The notes under the pieces were generated by a model. That model searched no databases. It was not told the DNA's origin and worked only from the letters and a program-made list of their open reading frames with translations. Both the position numbers and the translations under genes were made by a program. DNA of 64,000 bases from Torymus aiolomorphi (lineage: Eukaryota; Arthropoda; Insecta; Hymenoptera; Torymidae): assembly GCA_036365515.1 (NCBI GenBank), contig CM070874.1:21774709-21838708 (forward strand), in the 5' to 3' direction. This document shows, piece by piece, positions 45,006 through 56,904 of this stretch (position 1 is the first letter of the stretch; each line of letters begins with the position of its first letter).

Positions 45006-45990
45006 TGTTAGATCATTTCATTTTTTTCATTATATAGTGCAACATGAGTGCCATGATAAATTAGAACGTTTATTCTTAATATTACTTTATTTTTTGATAT
45101 TAACTTTGATCAATTAATTCATAGTTATTTAATACTTTTACTTTAATAAATATTGTATTAAGTGGATGTGAAACATGTATAATGAGAGCTCTTCCTTACC
45201 GACGTTATGAGCTTTGCATTTTTTTGATCTTACATTCAACTTTTGATGAATGAAGCTCTTCATTGCCCTCCGTAATTGCATAAATAATACACCTATGAAT
45301 TTTTCAGAAATTCTGTTCATTATTTTTTATAAAAAACTGGTAGAAAATTTTTCAACCCTTTTCCTGTAAAATCGATAACGAGCAATAACTTGAAAATTTA
45401 CACATAACTTATTTTTGTCATTGCGAAGGGCAATAAAGAGCCCTTTTCCCGAAATTCGATAAAAATAAAAAAATGATAATTGCATATAATGCAGAGATGA
45501 ATAGGATGAGCTCTATCTTACCGACGTTATTATTATTTGCAGTGTTTAGGCCGACCGCTTCTCGGGAGAGCCTTATATTTTCATCAGGAAGAAAATTGTA
45601 ACACTTCAAATTCTGAAAATTTACAACATAAAAACTATTTTCCACCCAAAAGAAGTACATTTTAAGCGTTTTCAGAGATGTATGTATGTCTGTACGTATG
45701 TATGTGATCAAGTAACCCAATTATCTCAGCGAAATTTCGACGGATCCAAACGGGCTTTGGGGAATATACTCGTCTAATTATAAGTAACTAACAGTTCTCT
45801 ACCGAGCCAAATCGATCGACAAATAAAATAACGCCAGGGCAAATAAAAATTTGAAAAAATCGATTTTTGAGCATACGGTGAACAAAATTAAATTTAAGTC
45901 AAAAACCACAAATGCATCTGCTAAAACTAATTAAAAGACGTCTTTTTTTACATTGAACATTTTTTTCTATGAACAATATTTAACAATGTA
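45006..45990. other. AT-rich stretch, homologous in part to 49250-49410
   Basis: No gene. 45013-45158 matches 49255-49405 (TTCATTTTTTTCATTATATAGTG). The match ends exactly at a TTAA (45155-45158), after which GTGGATGTGAAAC follows, similar to the MITE terminus at 4473. The other end of that possible insertion was not found. Confidence 0.45.
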
Positions 45991-46765
45991 ATAGCGAAAA
46001 AATCCCTAAAATCATCAAAAATAGTCGTTTTTGTGCTATTATTTTACAGGATTTGAATTTACACAAAAATGTTAAATACAAAAGTTATAGATAATATTGA
46101 AACAAAACTTTTTCCTATTCGACATTTTTTGTACGATCAATTCCTGACGAGTTAAATAAAAAAAAAAACGGTTTTTAACGCCTAAATGTACATGAAATGG
46201 CCGATTTTCGTTTATAACTGACCAGAATTTGACTTTACACAAAAATTTTCAATGTAAAAGTTATAGATAATATTAAAACAAAACTTTTTTCTTTTGAACA
46301 TTTTTTGCTACGACCAATTCCTGACGAGTTAAATCCAAAGAAACGATTTTTAACGCTTAAATATACCTAAAATCGCCGATTTTCGTTTATAACGTAGCAG
46401 AATTTGATTTTATACAAACAAAAGTTATAGATAATATTTGTCCCATTTAACATTTTCATGTACAATCAGATCCAGACAAACTAAACTTATAAAAACGATT
46501 TTTTAATGCCTAAATACACCTAAAATAGCTGATTTTCGCTTATTATTCAACAGTATTTGACTTGATACAGAAATATTAGGTATAAAAGTTATAGATAATA
46601 ATAACAAACGTTTCTCTTTCAACATTTCCATGTATAATCAATCCCTGACGATCTAAACCTATAAAAATGATTTTTAACGCGTAAATACACCTCATATAGT
46701 CGATTTTCGCTTATTATTTAACAGAATTCGATTTGACACAAATATTTAATACAATAGCTATAAAT
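45991..46765 (+). repeat. 165-177-bp tandem repeats, about 4.5 units
   Basis: AAAGTTATAGATAATA recurs at 46081, 46258, 46421 and 46585, with a decayed copy near 46753. Between them are CGATTTTTAACGC and GCCGATTTTCGTTTATAA-like blocks. Units are well diverged. No ORF. Confidence 0.85.
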
Positions 46766-47021
46766 AAGATCAGAAAAATCAGTGGAACATTCCAAATATT
46801 ACATAATTATAAAAATATAATAAAAATATAAAATATAAATTAATGTTGAACTAAAAGAATCAAAATTACGTAATATTATATAAATACATATTGAAGTAAT
46901 ATTATATTTACCAAACAAAACTTGTGTAATGTATGGGCTGCGAAAGGGATGCTTTTACTCACATACGTTGTACACAATAAATTACGGATCACTGATTTTT
47001 CAATAGTACATTACGATACGT
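46766..47021. other. AT-rich spacer
   Basis: Nothing recognised. Confidence 0.5.
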
Positions 47022-47936
47022 GGGCCGGAAATTGGATTTCCGGGCCGTGCGTGGTATGACGCCCGAGGCGAAGCCGAGGGCGTCATGACGCACGGCCAGG
47101 GCATCCAATTTCCGGTCCAAGTATTGTATACTATTTTTCTTACTCCCCGGCCGAAAGTACGTTCTGTAATTGTTAAATAATTGATAAAATTGCGTTGTCG
47201 TCTGCTAGCTGTGTTTGAGACGTTTGAGTGTTAGTTTTTCTTTCGACCCGCTCGATAGTACTGCCTCTGTCGGCCGCTTTGGGTAGCTCAGTCGATATTA
47301 CCGACCGTTTTTTCTTTCGACCCGGCGTGGAGAGCTGGTTTTTTGGCCGTCTGCTACTTTCGCTATTACAGAGATGGTTTGATGCCCGCCCGACATTTGC
47401 AAGACCGAGGCGAAGCCGAGGTTTTGCTGGTCGGGGCGGGCATCAGAAACACATTCATTAAAAAAAGACAACACCACTTTTTATTTCAACTAACTCTTTT
47501 TTCTCGTCACAAGTGTACTTTCATCTGTCTATTTCGTACGTGTCTAACCTTCACACCACACAAACATATTTCTTCGAACGCTTCCGTCCGTACGTTTACT
47601 TAATTGTTTCTACACGACTCCAAAGTACGTGTAGGAAACAAGAGGAAAAAACAATGACCACGATCAAACAACACCACTTTTTATTTCATTTAACTCTTTT
47701 TTGTCGTCACCTGTGCACTTTCCTCTGTTTATTTCGTACGTGTCTAACCTTCACACCGCACAAACATCTTTCGTCAGACATGCGCGCGGGCTCTCAAGCG
47801 CCGCGGGTCAGGAAATTTCGGCAGCCAATCAGAGCGCGCGGTTGGTCTAAAATAGGATGCGAAAGTTTCTCTTTCGGCCCGGAGATGCGGGCCGAAAGTA
47901 CGTACTTTCGGGTGGGCGAGTAAGAAAATTTATTTT
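47022..47936. mobile_element. GC-rich foldback-type region with two long palindromes
   Basis: Palindrome 1 at 47022-47118 and palindrome 2 at 47380-47445 share the loop CGAGGCGAAGCCGAG. A TTTTCTTACTCCCCGGCCGA-like start near 47131 is inverted at about 47900-47936 (AAAGTACG...GAGTAAGAAAA), suggesting short TIRs. A block beginning AACACCACTTTTTATTTCA occurs at about 47470 and 47664. Short ORFs here are not supported. Confidence 0.5.
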
Positions 47937-48960
47937 TTTCAACAGGTTCAGTACGGCATGAGTCAAATATGACTTGTGAAATCTGCCATATTCTTTGAAT
48001 TGTTGTAAAAGAAAAAAACTTTTGCCCATAACGCTTTTTACATCAGAAATAATAATATAATAATCTGAAAATTTCTTTGATTCTTTTTTTACTTTAACTT
48101 AACTTAACTTAATGTACTTTTTCTTATAAATTATCCGTACTGAACCTGTTTAAATACATAATTTCTCTAATATTCGAGCAGAGGTACATTCATTGAAGTA
48201 AATAGGTTACGCCTGGACTTTACTAATTATTAAAATACAAAAATTGATAAAGAAATATAAAAATCAAATACACAGCTAACAGCAACACAAGACGGCAGAG
48301 GGTGAGACGGCCGTGCGCCCGTGCTGCGACAATAGTACTTCGTGCAGCCGCTCATGCACGCAGCGCTAACGGTTAAGACGCGGAGGTCGAAAGAATATAG
48401 CCAGATAATAGCCAGATGCCAAATTCTCGAGTGCCTTAGTGCTGACTGCTGAGCCTATTCCTTCGTTTCCTCAATCCTCTCCCTTTTGCCGCATTAGAGC
48501 GTGTGTGTATTTATGTGTGTGATGTGTGCGCGCCGGCCGCCGCGAGTAACTTTTCGAAATTGAGATTGTACTGCGCGTGGTATAAATTCGTCGGGATACG
48601 AGTCACCTTTTGTACTTTTTTTTTAAATTAGGAACCTGCAAACATCACTTTTATTTCCCCTGTAGATAAAATTTCATGCAAAGCGTCGTGTGAGCAGCTG
48701 ACGTCCATCTTTCGTTAAAACTAAAGACTGTTGGAGTTTTCATTTCGTTCAGCCTAGCCCACTTCCCTATTTACTGCAGCCCGACTGCGGATTACAATTT
48801 ATGTACTTTTTACTTACCAAGTTATAAAAAAAAAATTGATAAATTATTTCGACATACATACCTACCTATTTTTTTCTATTTATCGTGAAACTAATAAAAT
48901 ATTACATTTTTCGAAAGGATTCGAAATGTAAAGGATCTCCGGAGAAGTGCGGTCGTGCCT
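47937..48960. other. Stretch without recognised gene
   Basis: Mixed composition with a GC-richer part at 48285-48600. Nothing recognised. The right part may belong to the Helitron-like element ending at 49082. Confidence 0.4.
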
Positions 48961-49082
48961 ATAATGTAAAAAACGAAGTTTTTACATAGGGAGGGGGCGG
49001 GCGACGAACGAAGCGAGGAGCAGGTGTGTGTGGGGGCGGGGAGGGCGTGCCGAAGGCACGCAGGGGGGCTCGGCCCCCCTAG
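48961..49082 (+). mobile_element. Helitron-like 3' terminus
   Basis: A G-rich stretch ends with two hairpins. The first is GGCGTGCC/GGCACGC. The terminal one is GGGGGGCTCGGCCCCCC followed by CTAG (49079-49082), then T. A short GC hairpin directly before CTRR-T is the Helitron 3' signature. The 5' TC end was not located. Confidence 0.55.
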
Positions 49083-49601
49083 TTATATTCTTACATTAAC
49101 TTTTCAAATTAATATTTTTTGCAATTAGCAAATGTTTCAATCTATCTTAGTTCACAAAAACGAAAAATTATATACCCCGCACAAAATTTAATACGTTCTT
49201 TAATACGATCATACGAATGTAGAAAAAATGGACGACTAAATTCGATCATTATCCAATCATTTCATTTTTTTCATTATATAGTGTAAAATGACTAACAAAA
49301 TAAAATAGAATATTTATTTCTAATATTTCTTTATTATTTAGTATTAACTTCGTTTAATTAGTATATAGTTATTTAATAAGTTTTGTTTATTAAATATTGT
49401 ATTAATTAGGACTTATTTGATCGAACGAAATTTGAATTAAAAATAAAATAAATACATTATACGATGCCTCTTATATACGGACGCTGCCCTTATCGTGTTG
49501 AATACTTGCAATAATTTAACTATTTTATGTTCTCTTCAAAAAATCTTATTAAGGTTCTTTTAAGAAAAATTCGTGTAATTATTTTTTTCGCTATTTTGTC
49601 T
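49083..49601. other. AT-rich spacer
   Basis: No gene. It contains the homologue of 45013-45158. Ends at the LTR boundary. Confidence 0.5.
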
Positions 49602-52600
49602 TGTTACGATATAAACGGATCTCATATCGTAACACTTCCTTTGACCTACTAACTTCTTGTTCTGTTACCTGCGTCAAAGTGAGTTTCTGATTGGATGACG
49701 TTCACAAGGCATCCGTCCACCTTGCTCTCACGAGGACCTCTCGTTCTCAGCTTATTCGTCACACGCCCCCACAAGCGTGCGATATAGGGGATAGTTCAGT
49801 GAAGCGATTGCGTCCAACAAAATTCCGAAGATTAGAAGGATTAGGGTATGATTGTAGGGCTACTCGACTGAACAATAAAAATTAACAGACCTGTGAAATT
49901 ATTTCAAGTTCTTATCCCTTTATTATAATCATTTATACAATCCAAAAATGATAACTAAAACTAAACCCTAACTCCTCAAAGGAGTTCGGCAATTCCCGTC
50001 TTACGCCTATGTAAACGCGCCTTAAGGTTCGAGAAAACGCGGGAGCGCGGAGAGTCTACTTAACTAATGATTATATCCCGGGATCCGTCTTCTGAAATAC
50101 ACTAAAGCCCCGTTGCAGAAATGATGATACGTTAACCCCCCCTATTGGGGACACCGCAGTAGAGAATCACGAAGTGTGATGATACCCGTTATTACTTATT
50201 TGTGTAAGCGTGGATATGTAAGAGCCTGTCTCGTGGCGTGGAGTATAAACTAGACTGTCTAAACGTTAACTACTATAAATTAGACCAAGCGCGACCCTAA
50301 TACTATGTCCCTATGTGAACGCACCTTGATGTCGGAGAGGCGGCGCAGCACCGTTGTAGAGTCGCATATGTCGCGGGTGGCGCGCGGCCTTCTATGTAGA
50401 GCTATAGTCGCAGGCAAAAGCAGCAGAACAGCCGTCTCGCTCCCCGCGGCAGCCGAACGACGACGCTGGACACCCGGGTGGCACGAGGAGGGTGTTGCCC
50501 GAGGGAACGGAAGGAGGTGGAAAACCGCAAGATATTCGATACCTGGCTGAGTGGATCCCTGCGGCGAAGATATCTCCGATGTCAGTTAAGTGCCTCCTTT
50601 TTGATGGTTATTTATTAGTTGAAAATCCCAACAAGAAGGACTGAGTACTCTGTGTGATGTTGTTTTTCCTTTGATTTCTTCTAGTTACAGCAGAGAGGAA
50701 ATCTGAAGGTGCGGGTCAAGGCCAGAGGACTCCTTCCACCCAGTGTATTGCTTCAGCTGTAGTGTAGTTGTATTTATGCGCCTACATATGGGTATGCATA
50801 GTGAGGCGTACTGCTGTGTTTACATATATATATATATATATATATAATGTGAGTGTGGATATATGCATCTAGATTCTAATCTACTTGATGCTTCACTGCA
50901 CTGTGTGTTTAAGACCTGTGTGGCTCCATCGGATCAGGCTGCGTTGCTATGATGTTCCCATGTGCTCCGCTGTCGTGCTACACTCACCAGTATCTGCGGA
51001 GGGGATGATGCTAGGTGTCGATTAAGGAAAGGCGAAGGGTTGACTGACACTCCTTCAAGCTTCGACTCTTGTCGAAGAATCTGAACTCCTATAGGGCGAG
51101 GAAAGAGAAGGTACAAGGGGAAGCAGGACAGTTGAGGATGTCACCTGGCCTTCGTCCACCACTACAGGGAGCAAGACCGCAATTCCCTGCTTATTGCAGG
51201 GGGGTGAGTCAAAAAAAAGAAAAGCTGGATATTAATTGTATGGGTACAAGCGGCTAACATCAGTTCACGAGTACCTACGCACTTATGAGTACATGCATGG
51301 TATACCTCTCACTGATGGTATATGCATGTAATGACTATTTTTCTATGCGACTTAGAGCTGAGGTTTATTTGACGTACATACAAGGTAGTATATTGATAAG
51401 CGAGATATCGATATTTATGATGAACTTTATAATAATATAAATGATAAAAAGTAAAAAAATATATAATAATAAAAAGTAAAAGAAAAGTGAAAAAAAAGGA
51501 AAAGGGAAATTTTTGCACTTATGCCGGGTGGATGATCCTAAGTCTTATTTGTTTATTTATTATTCTATTGATTCTAGGGGTACAACTAGAGAAGAGGAAA
51601 AGGAAAAGAAAAAAGGAGACGTAGAGAGGGCTCCGTCACAAGCTCCCCAGCGACCTACTCGAAGGAGCTTCTACTACAAAAAGTGATCTGGTGGAGGTGC
51701 TTCTCCTGTCGAATAGCACTACCGAGTGCAATGAATCGCCTTTGGTAGCTGGTACGAGCCCTGGAATGGAACAACTAACAGCCTTATATTCTTTAACCAG
51801 CTGACGGATGAAACTAGGAACCAACAACTCTGATCTGAGGACTAGTTAGTTATTCTCGCTTCAAGGACTCGGGATTCCTCAATAAAACCCTTTTTATTGC
51901 GGCAAGGGTAACACTCGCGGCCTACACACATACACAAATCTCTACCGCGCGCTAGTTCACAATTTTGTTCGGAGAAGTCTATACCTTAAGGAAACAGTAA
52001 TATGATACGAAAGGCAACTTACTTTGTGTAAATGGTGAATCACTCTAGTGCTGGTTCTCTACTGTGGTTGCAAATTATTTGATTATTATCGTTGATAGTC
52101 CGAGTTCGGTAGGATCTGCGTGCGATTTGTATTTGCGTGTAGTAATGTTCGCCGTATTATAATGCGTTATACTATGGTGGAATTTTTAAAACAAAACTGA
52201 TGATCCGGGTTTTTTAATAATGTAGAAACATGTGCGAATAAAAAGAAAACTGCAAAAAAAATAATTTTGGCCACTGCGACTCTTTCAACGTATATATGTA
52301 ACTGGTTCTCGTAGACTTCGCTTAGTCTAAGCGTGAAGGCTGCTAATTTCTGACTGCCGAGTTGGCGGGGCATCGTCGAGCTGCCCGTCGCCTTTGCCCC
52401 GAATTGTCCTCGCTTTCTCTCTCGCACCCACGCACCATATGCCCCTTGACGACAATGTCGCACCGCTGTGCGACACTTATCGCCGCTAAGGGGTGTCTTA
52501 TTACTCGGCGCGTGTAGGAATGCGATTTTCGGCTACGAGGGGAGAGTGCTGCGTGGACGCAACTTGTTGCAGCTTTGGGCGATAAGCTCTTAACTAGGAT

Positions 52601-52722
52601 CGCGTATACAAATTTTAAAATTTTACTGCGGGGAAAATATATGTTCCAATGAAAATCATTGTACTCATTATGATTTTAACCAATTAAAGAGAAAGGTAAA
52701 GCCAAAAAGTTGTCACGTAACA
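49602..52722 (-). repeat. Candidate 3' LTR, about 3.1 kb
   Basis: The lower end at 49602 is identical to the PBS-adjacent LTR end at 63684. The upper end is placed at 52722, where the minus strand reads a purine run CACAAGGGGAGGG followed by TGTTACGTGACA. This gives TGTTACG...CGTAACA termini. Only 317 bases can be compared with the other LTR, so the length rests on the PPT and termini. It contains TA tracts near 50823 and no convincing ORF. Nothing is recognised at 49920-52700 otherwise. Confidence 0.6.
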
Positions 52723-52883
52723 CCCTCCCCTTGTGGAACGTTTGCCGCCCACGGAGAACTTGAGTCATAGGAAAAATGCTGATCCACTGGAAGCGCTGCG
52801 CCTGGTCGTGTCTCGAAGAAGAAGGAGAGTCTGGAAAGTCCTACTTGGTTTTGGAGAAAGATAAAAAATATTTTTGAAGTCCG

Positions 52884-52920
<37 letters not shown>

Positions 52921-53190
52921 TTTTTGTTTTATTGCAAAAATATTAAGTCCGTCATTAGTGTGGAATAAGAGTAGAGTATAAGTGCATTGTGGACCCATTG
53001 AGGATCCGTTTATATATATATATATATATATATATGTGTGGCTTAGTAAGTCCCTCGTTTACACATCCTGAGGTGCCCTTTTAGGCTACGCCGCGTCATT
53101 CTAAATCCACAACCATGGTGTTTGATTATCTCCAATCCTGCTTGGAGATCGCAAATGGCTTGATGATTGAAGATGTGCTTTCGGATCACA
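52708..53190 (-). other. Polypurine tract and 3' untranslated region
   Basis: The PPT is at 52723-52735. Between it and the last ORF lie a T homopolymer of about 40 bases (52890-52919 and neighbours) and a TA tract (53011-53034). No gene. Confidence 0.6.
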
Positions 53191-54186
53191 TCACGCCCGC
53201 ACATCGGGTGGTAAATAGTTAGGCGCTCCTTCTCTCGTGCAGAGATTATGGGGGGAATCGTCGGGTGCGCCCCATATTTTGGCGGCGCACGGTTCAGGGC
53301 TGTCTCTGCGTCTTGTAGGTTGAAATATTTGATATAGGTCTGGATGATCCCTGTCTCCGATGGGGTGGGAGAAAAAGTAATCTATCCGCCCATATCTGCC
53401 GAATTGTTTGACGACTTCTAGTTCCTCGTCGACCGGGGTGATCACGATAGTGATCCTAAGCCCCGCAACATGCTCACTCATGCTGATCATTTTGGGGGTC
53501 CGCTCCCGTAATATTCGCGCGAACCTTTCTGCTCCCGTTTCGGGGGCCTTCAGCATTCTCGGCGATTCTTTCGGTTCCGCTGGGCGTTCCTCTTGCTGCG
53601 TGGGCGGTTGATCATTCGGATCATCTTGGGAGGCAGAGTCCTCCTCGTCCTGATCCTCTTCGGACGTCACGTCATCATACGCCCACAGGCTGTATTTATG
53701 GAATGCCTTCAAACATTCGTCGAAGCTACTGAACTCTGCGTTCAGTGTATAGCTGGTACGCCCGCGTTTCTCTTTTTGATCCGGCCCCGTGAAATGGAGT
53801 GCCCCGTCTTTCCTCAACATCCGCATTAGCAGGGTAGTGGATCGACAGTTCATGTACTCAAAAGTCCCCGTTGTTGGCTCTTCCGGATTCCCGTATGTGG
53901 ATATCAACCGTAGTCCGATCGCGTTCTCGATTTCCTGATCCTTATCTTCTTGGCTGGTTTGTTCCTCGTCAGTGGGGACACAGGAAGGAGAAGGTTCGCG
54001 TCGAGCCCTCCATATCTCGGCTATCCTTTGAAGGGCAACTGGTAAGCCTCCCAGTGCTGCTCCTGTACCTGACGCGTTGTCCTCTTGGGTTGATAGTGAT
54101 TGAGACATGGCTGTAACAGACAATGACAAGTTAATTGGGGTTTTATTTAAGCTTGGGATGGGGTAGATAAGAAAATGGCAAGGCAA
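53191..54186 (-). CDS. Second post-env ORF, acidic protein with RRM-like C-terminal part
   Basis: 331 codons. The likely real start is the second Met (residue 27, MSQSLSTQEDN). Residues about 108-168 form one mixed alpha/beta stretch. 172-195 is strongly acidic (SEEDQDEEDSASQDDP). 241-306 reads like an RRM fold: a strand GLRITIVITP, a helix EELEVVKQFGRYG, then strands RIDYFF and LYQIFQP. No canonical RNP1 is present, so the RRM call is tentative. It lies 52 bases downstream of the first accessory ORF and upstream of the PPT. It is intact, while gag, pol and env have shifts. Possible role: RNA binding in assembly, export or suppression of silencing, all inference. Confidence 0.65.
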   Translation of the reverse strand: MPCHFLIYPIPSLNKTPINLSLSVTAMSQSLSTQEDNASGTGAALGGLPVALQRIAEIWRARREPSPSCVPTDEEQTSQEDKDQEIENAIGLRLISTYGNPEEPTTGTFEYMNCRSTTLLMRMLRKDGALHFTGPDQKEKRGRTSYTLNAEFSSFDECLKAFHKYSLWAYDDVTSEEDQDEEDSASQDDPNDQPPTQQEERPAEPKESPRMLKAPETGAERFARILRERTPKMISMSEHVAGLRITIVITPVDEELEVVKQFGRYGRIDYFFSHPIGDRDHPDLYQIFQPTRRRDSPEPCAAKIWGAPDDSPHNLCTREGAPNYLPPDVRA

Positions 54187-54238
54187 TATATATGTTTTTA
54201 TGGGATAGAGACAATGGTGAGCGTTATTACAGAAGTCC

Positions 54239-54835
54239 TTATTGTTTTCGTAATTGTTCTAGGGCTCGCTGTCGCGAGCATGTGGGCAAGTGCATAACCC
54301 AGTTTCTGGTGTCAATAGGAAATCCACAGGTTCGGTGGGTCCTTTCCGTGATTCTATTGGTGATGGTGTACTGGCGTAGGGCGGGTCGAGCTCGGTAACG
54401 TGCATCGCTCGAGCGAAGGGCATGGTTAGCATCTGCCTGGTGGTGGTACTTCACGAATCCATGGGACAACCTGTCGAGATGGTCCCTTCTCGTATAACAG
54501 TATTCCATGGTGCCGAATTTCGCAAAATGAGAAAAGAAACGGCGTTCGATCTTCTTTTCACCCTGATTTCTTTCTGTCCCTTGCCTGACTCGTCGATCCC
54601 ATGGTAGCTGACAGAATATTCGATTCTTATCGAATTTAAGGTTGTCTTTCTTGTTCGGAACCTTCCGGACTTCGGATCGCATTTTCGGGTCAGGGCTCCC
54701 GTGTCGTGACGTTTCTTCAATGTCTTCGGTTGCAAGTACAATGGGTGTGTTCTTGCCAGGGTCAGAGAGGGTTTCGGTGACCTCGTTTTTTATTCGAGTG
54801 GAGATAGTTTTTTCCATCCGTTGTAGTTGGATCAA
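54239..54835 (-). CDS. First post-env ORF, RRM-type RNA-binding protein
   Basis: 198 codons, intact. Residues about 71-152 show the RRM pattern: RNP2-like strand NRIFCQLPWD (71-80), helix ERRFFSHFAKFG, strand MEYCYTRRD, RNP1-like LSHGFVKYHH (123-132), helix ADANHALRSS, and a last strand ARYRARPAL. The N-terminal 70 residues are polar and the C-terminal 45 basic. It follows env by about 85 bases. RRMs bind single-stranded RNA. An RRM ORF downstream of env is not part of the usual gypsy/errantivirus plan. Translation would need a spliced or subgenomic RNA. Confidence 0.75.
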   Translation of the reverse strand: MIQLQRMEKTISTRIKNEVTETLSDPGKNTPIVLATEDIEETSRHGSPDPKMRSEVRKVPNKKDNLKFDKNRIFCQLPWDRRVRQGTERNQGEKKIERRFFSHFAKFGTMEYCYTRRDHLDRLSHGFVKYHHQADANHALRSSDARYRARPALRQYTITNRITERTHRTCGFPIDTRNWVMHLPTCSRQRALEQLRKQ

Positions 54836-54920
54836 GACCGTATTCAGAACTGAATCCAGCTAGAGAGGAAAGTCCACTATGGAGTGCTCTGTAACCGAGG
54901 GGAACCGGGATGATTAGTAT

Positions 54921-56904
54921 TTATTCGGTGTCGATGGTTGTGATGGGACATGAGGAGATGGATATTGGGACGGGGCTCTTAAGGTTTTCTGCGAAACGTT
55001 GTCCCGTTCCGGATCCCTGCATCTCGATGTCATACCCCCGGATAATAGGTTTGGACGTGGAGCGCCGGTTCCGCTTGAAGGGAAAAATTCGTGCGACGAG
55101 GTACAAAACGGCGCAGATTATGAAAACTCCCTGGACTCCCAGCCCGCTATAGATCAAGTTGTTGGTGAAGGAAGTAGCCCGCTTGTGTCGGCCAACTTCT
55201 TGGAGTTGTGCCATGATGCTTCTCAATGATTCCTTTCTGTCGCCCCAAGACGGTAGATGACTTAAGGCTTCTTGGGTTAGTGTTGCCTCGCTGGTGGAGG
55301 AATTGTCCCGTAACTGAAAATTCGGTAGGAGGTCCGTCACGTTGAGTCCAAAATCTGGGTCGTATATATATTGGGTCCTGGAGGTCCTGACGCTATTAGG
55401 AATTAAGGTCAGGTGCGGAGTACGTCCCATGCATCCCTCGGCCAGTCTTAGTATCCCCACCCCCTGGAGGTTAACATTTTGTAGACTTCCCTGGACACGA
55501 GACCTGTATGGTCTCAGTCTCGATGGTGGAAAATAACCAGGTGCCGTCGGTTTCTAGATAGCGCCATTGCGTCGTGGTTTCCGGTCTCATGACGATGTTG
55601 CACAAGGAGAGGGATGCCTTCGTGGGATTAGTTAACATTTCGATCTCGCATTCCTTATGCCCCCCGGCGGTGTAGACGGCTCCTTGAGTGGGGCACATGT
55701 ACCCATAGTGAGAGTCGAGGCAGTCCTTCAGCTGATGTTGATGGATCTTGAGGTAGGTCCTTTGATCTTTGCTAAGAATCATATACTCATATTCGGGGAC
55801 GATACAGGCGGACCCTAGAGGATGCCCCGGAACGTTTTGAGGTATGGCGACGGGGTGTAGTCTGTATAAATCATAAGAAGTCCTATCCGTGAGCGGGAGG
55901 CTTAACCTTGCCAGAACCCTCCCTGAGTGGTATATAGCATCTATGGAGGCAATTCGAGCGATTTCCTCGGCTCGGATGTGTTGAGTAGGGATTGGGAGAT
56001 CCAGATTGTCGTCTAATTGCCGAATATCGCTCGCGATACTCTGAATAGTGTCCCTCCTTAACAGCCGGGGATGTATTCTTCGTTCCATCAGGTTGTTAAG
56101 GATGGCTAACAATTCTCAGTTGCAATAAATGAGATGGTCCATCTTGGCCTCGGTTTGTCGTGCGAACGCGTTTAGTTCCCATAAGAACTGGTTCTTCTCG
56201 AAATCTCTAGTGAGGTTATTCACCTTGTCTCGCATCTGGACTTCCATTGCTTTTACTAGGGCTTGATGAGATGCTGTCATGTTATAAAGCTCTTCCAGCC
56301 CTGCCGCTAAGATGTGTGTTTTGTCCTCGGTGAGTTTCGCAAGTTTGGTTTGATCCTGGAAGAGTTGGTCGATGTTTTTGTTGATCAAGTCCGCGTCCTC
56401 CTCCGTGACGAGTCCGAATAGTCCTTTGCTCATACTTCCGATTATTCCTAAAGGCGCCATCCTCCTGAATCGCATGTCTCTAAGAGGGGGGCGTGTTAGG
56501 TTCCCTGACGTTCATGCTTTCCGCTAGGATCCGAATCTCGTCATGCAAGTTCAGGAGCGTTTGGTGTTTTACGTCCATTAGTTCTTTGCTGAGGATGGTA
56601 TGACATCTATGCGGGTCGAAATATGCTTCGCACCTCTTGAGGTTAGCTGCGTAACTGTTAGAGGGTCGGTGGGTATTGATGAAGGCCGGTATGTCCAGAT
56701 AGATAACGATCTTCCAGTCGTTTTTCGTATCCGCACGGCTCGGGTCCGTTCATAATAGATCCCGGGATTGGTTCGAATCGGGGTGACATCGTAATAAGGG
56801 TCCGCAATGGCCAAAGTCCCCACCCCTAGGAAGAGGATTGCAGCAAGCAGTAGGTGCATAGTGAGGGAAAAAGCGCAAAAGCGTACTACCTGAAATTCAT
56901 GCAA
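54921..56904 (-). pseudogene. env: Errantivirus-type env (F-like fusion glycoprotein), frameshifted
   Basis: Pieces in order. 56904-56578 starts just inside the integrase end, has a hydrophobic signal segment (LLLAAILFLGVGTLA) and an N-terminal part with NPGIYYE, typical of gypsy/baculovirus-F proteins. At about 56490-56400 a furin-type RFRR site precedes a fusion-peptide-like APLGIIGSMSKGLFGLV. 56112-55471 is the Cys-bearing ectodomain. 55460-54921 ends with a membrane anchor (VFIICAVLYLVARIFPF) and a basic, about 45-residue tail. A frame change near 56580-56480, an in-frame stop at 56116 and a frame change at 55465 interrupt it. Env lets such elements infect other cells. This copy as read would not yield a complete protein. 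Confidence 0.85.
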
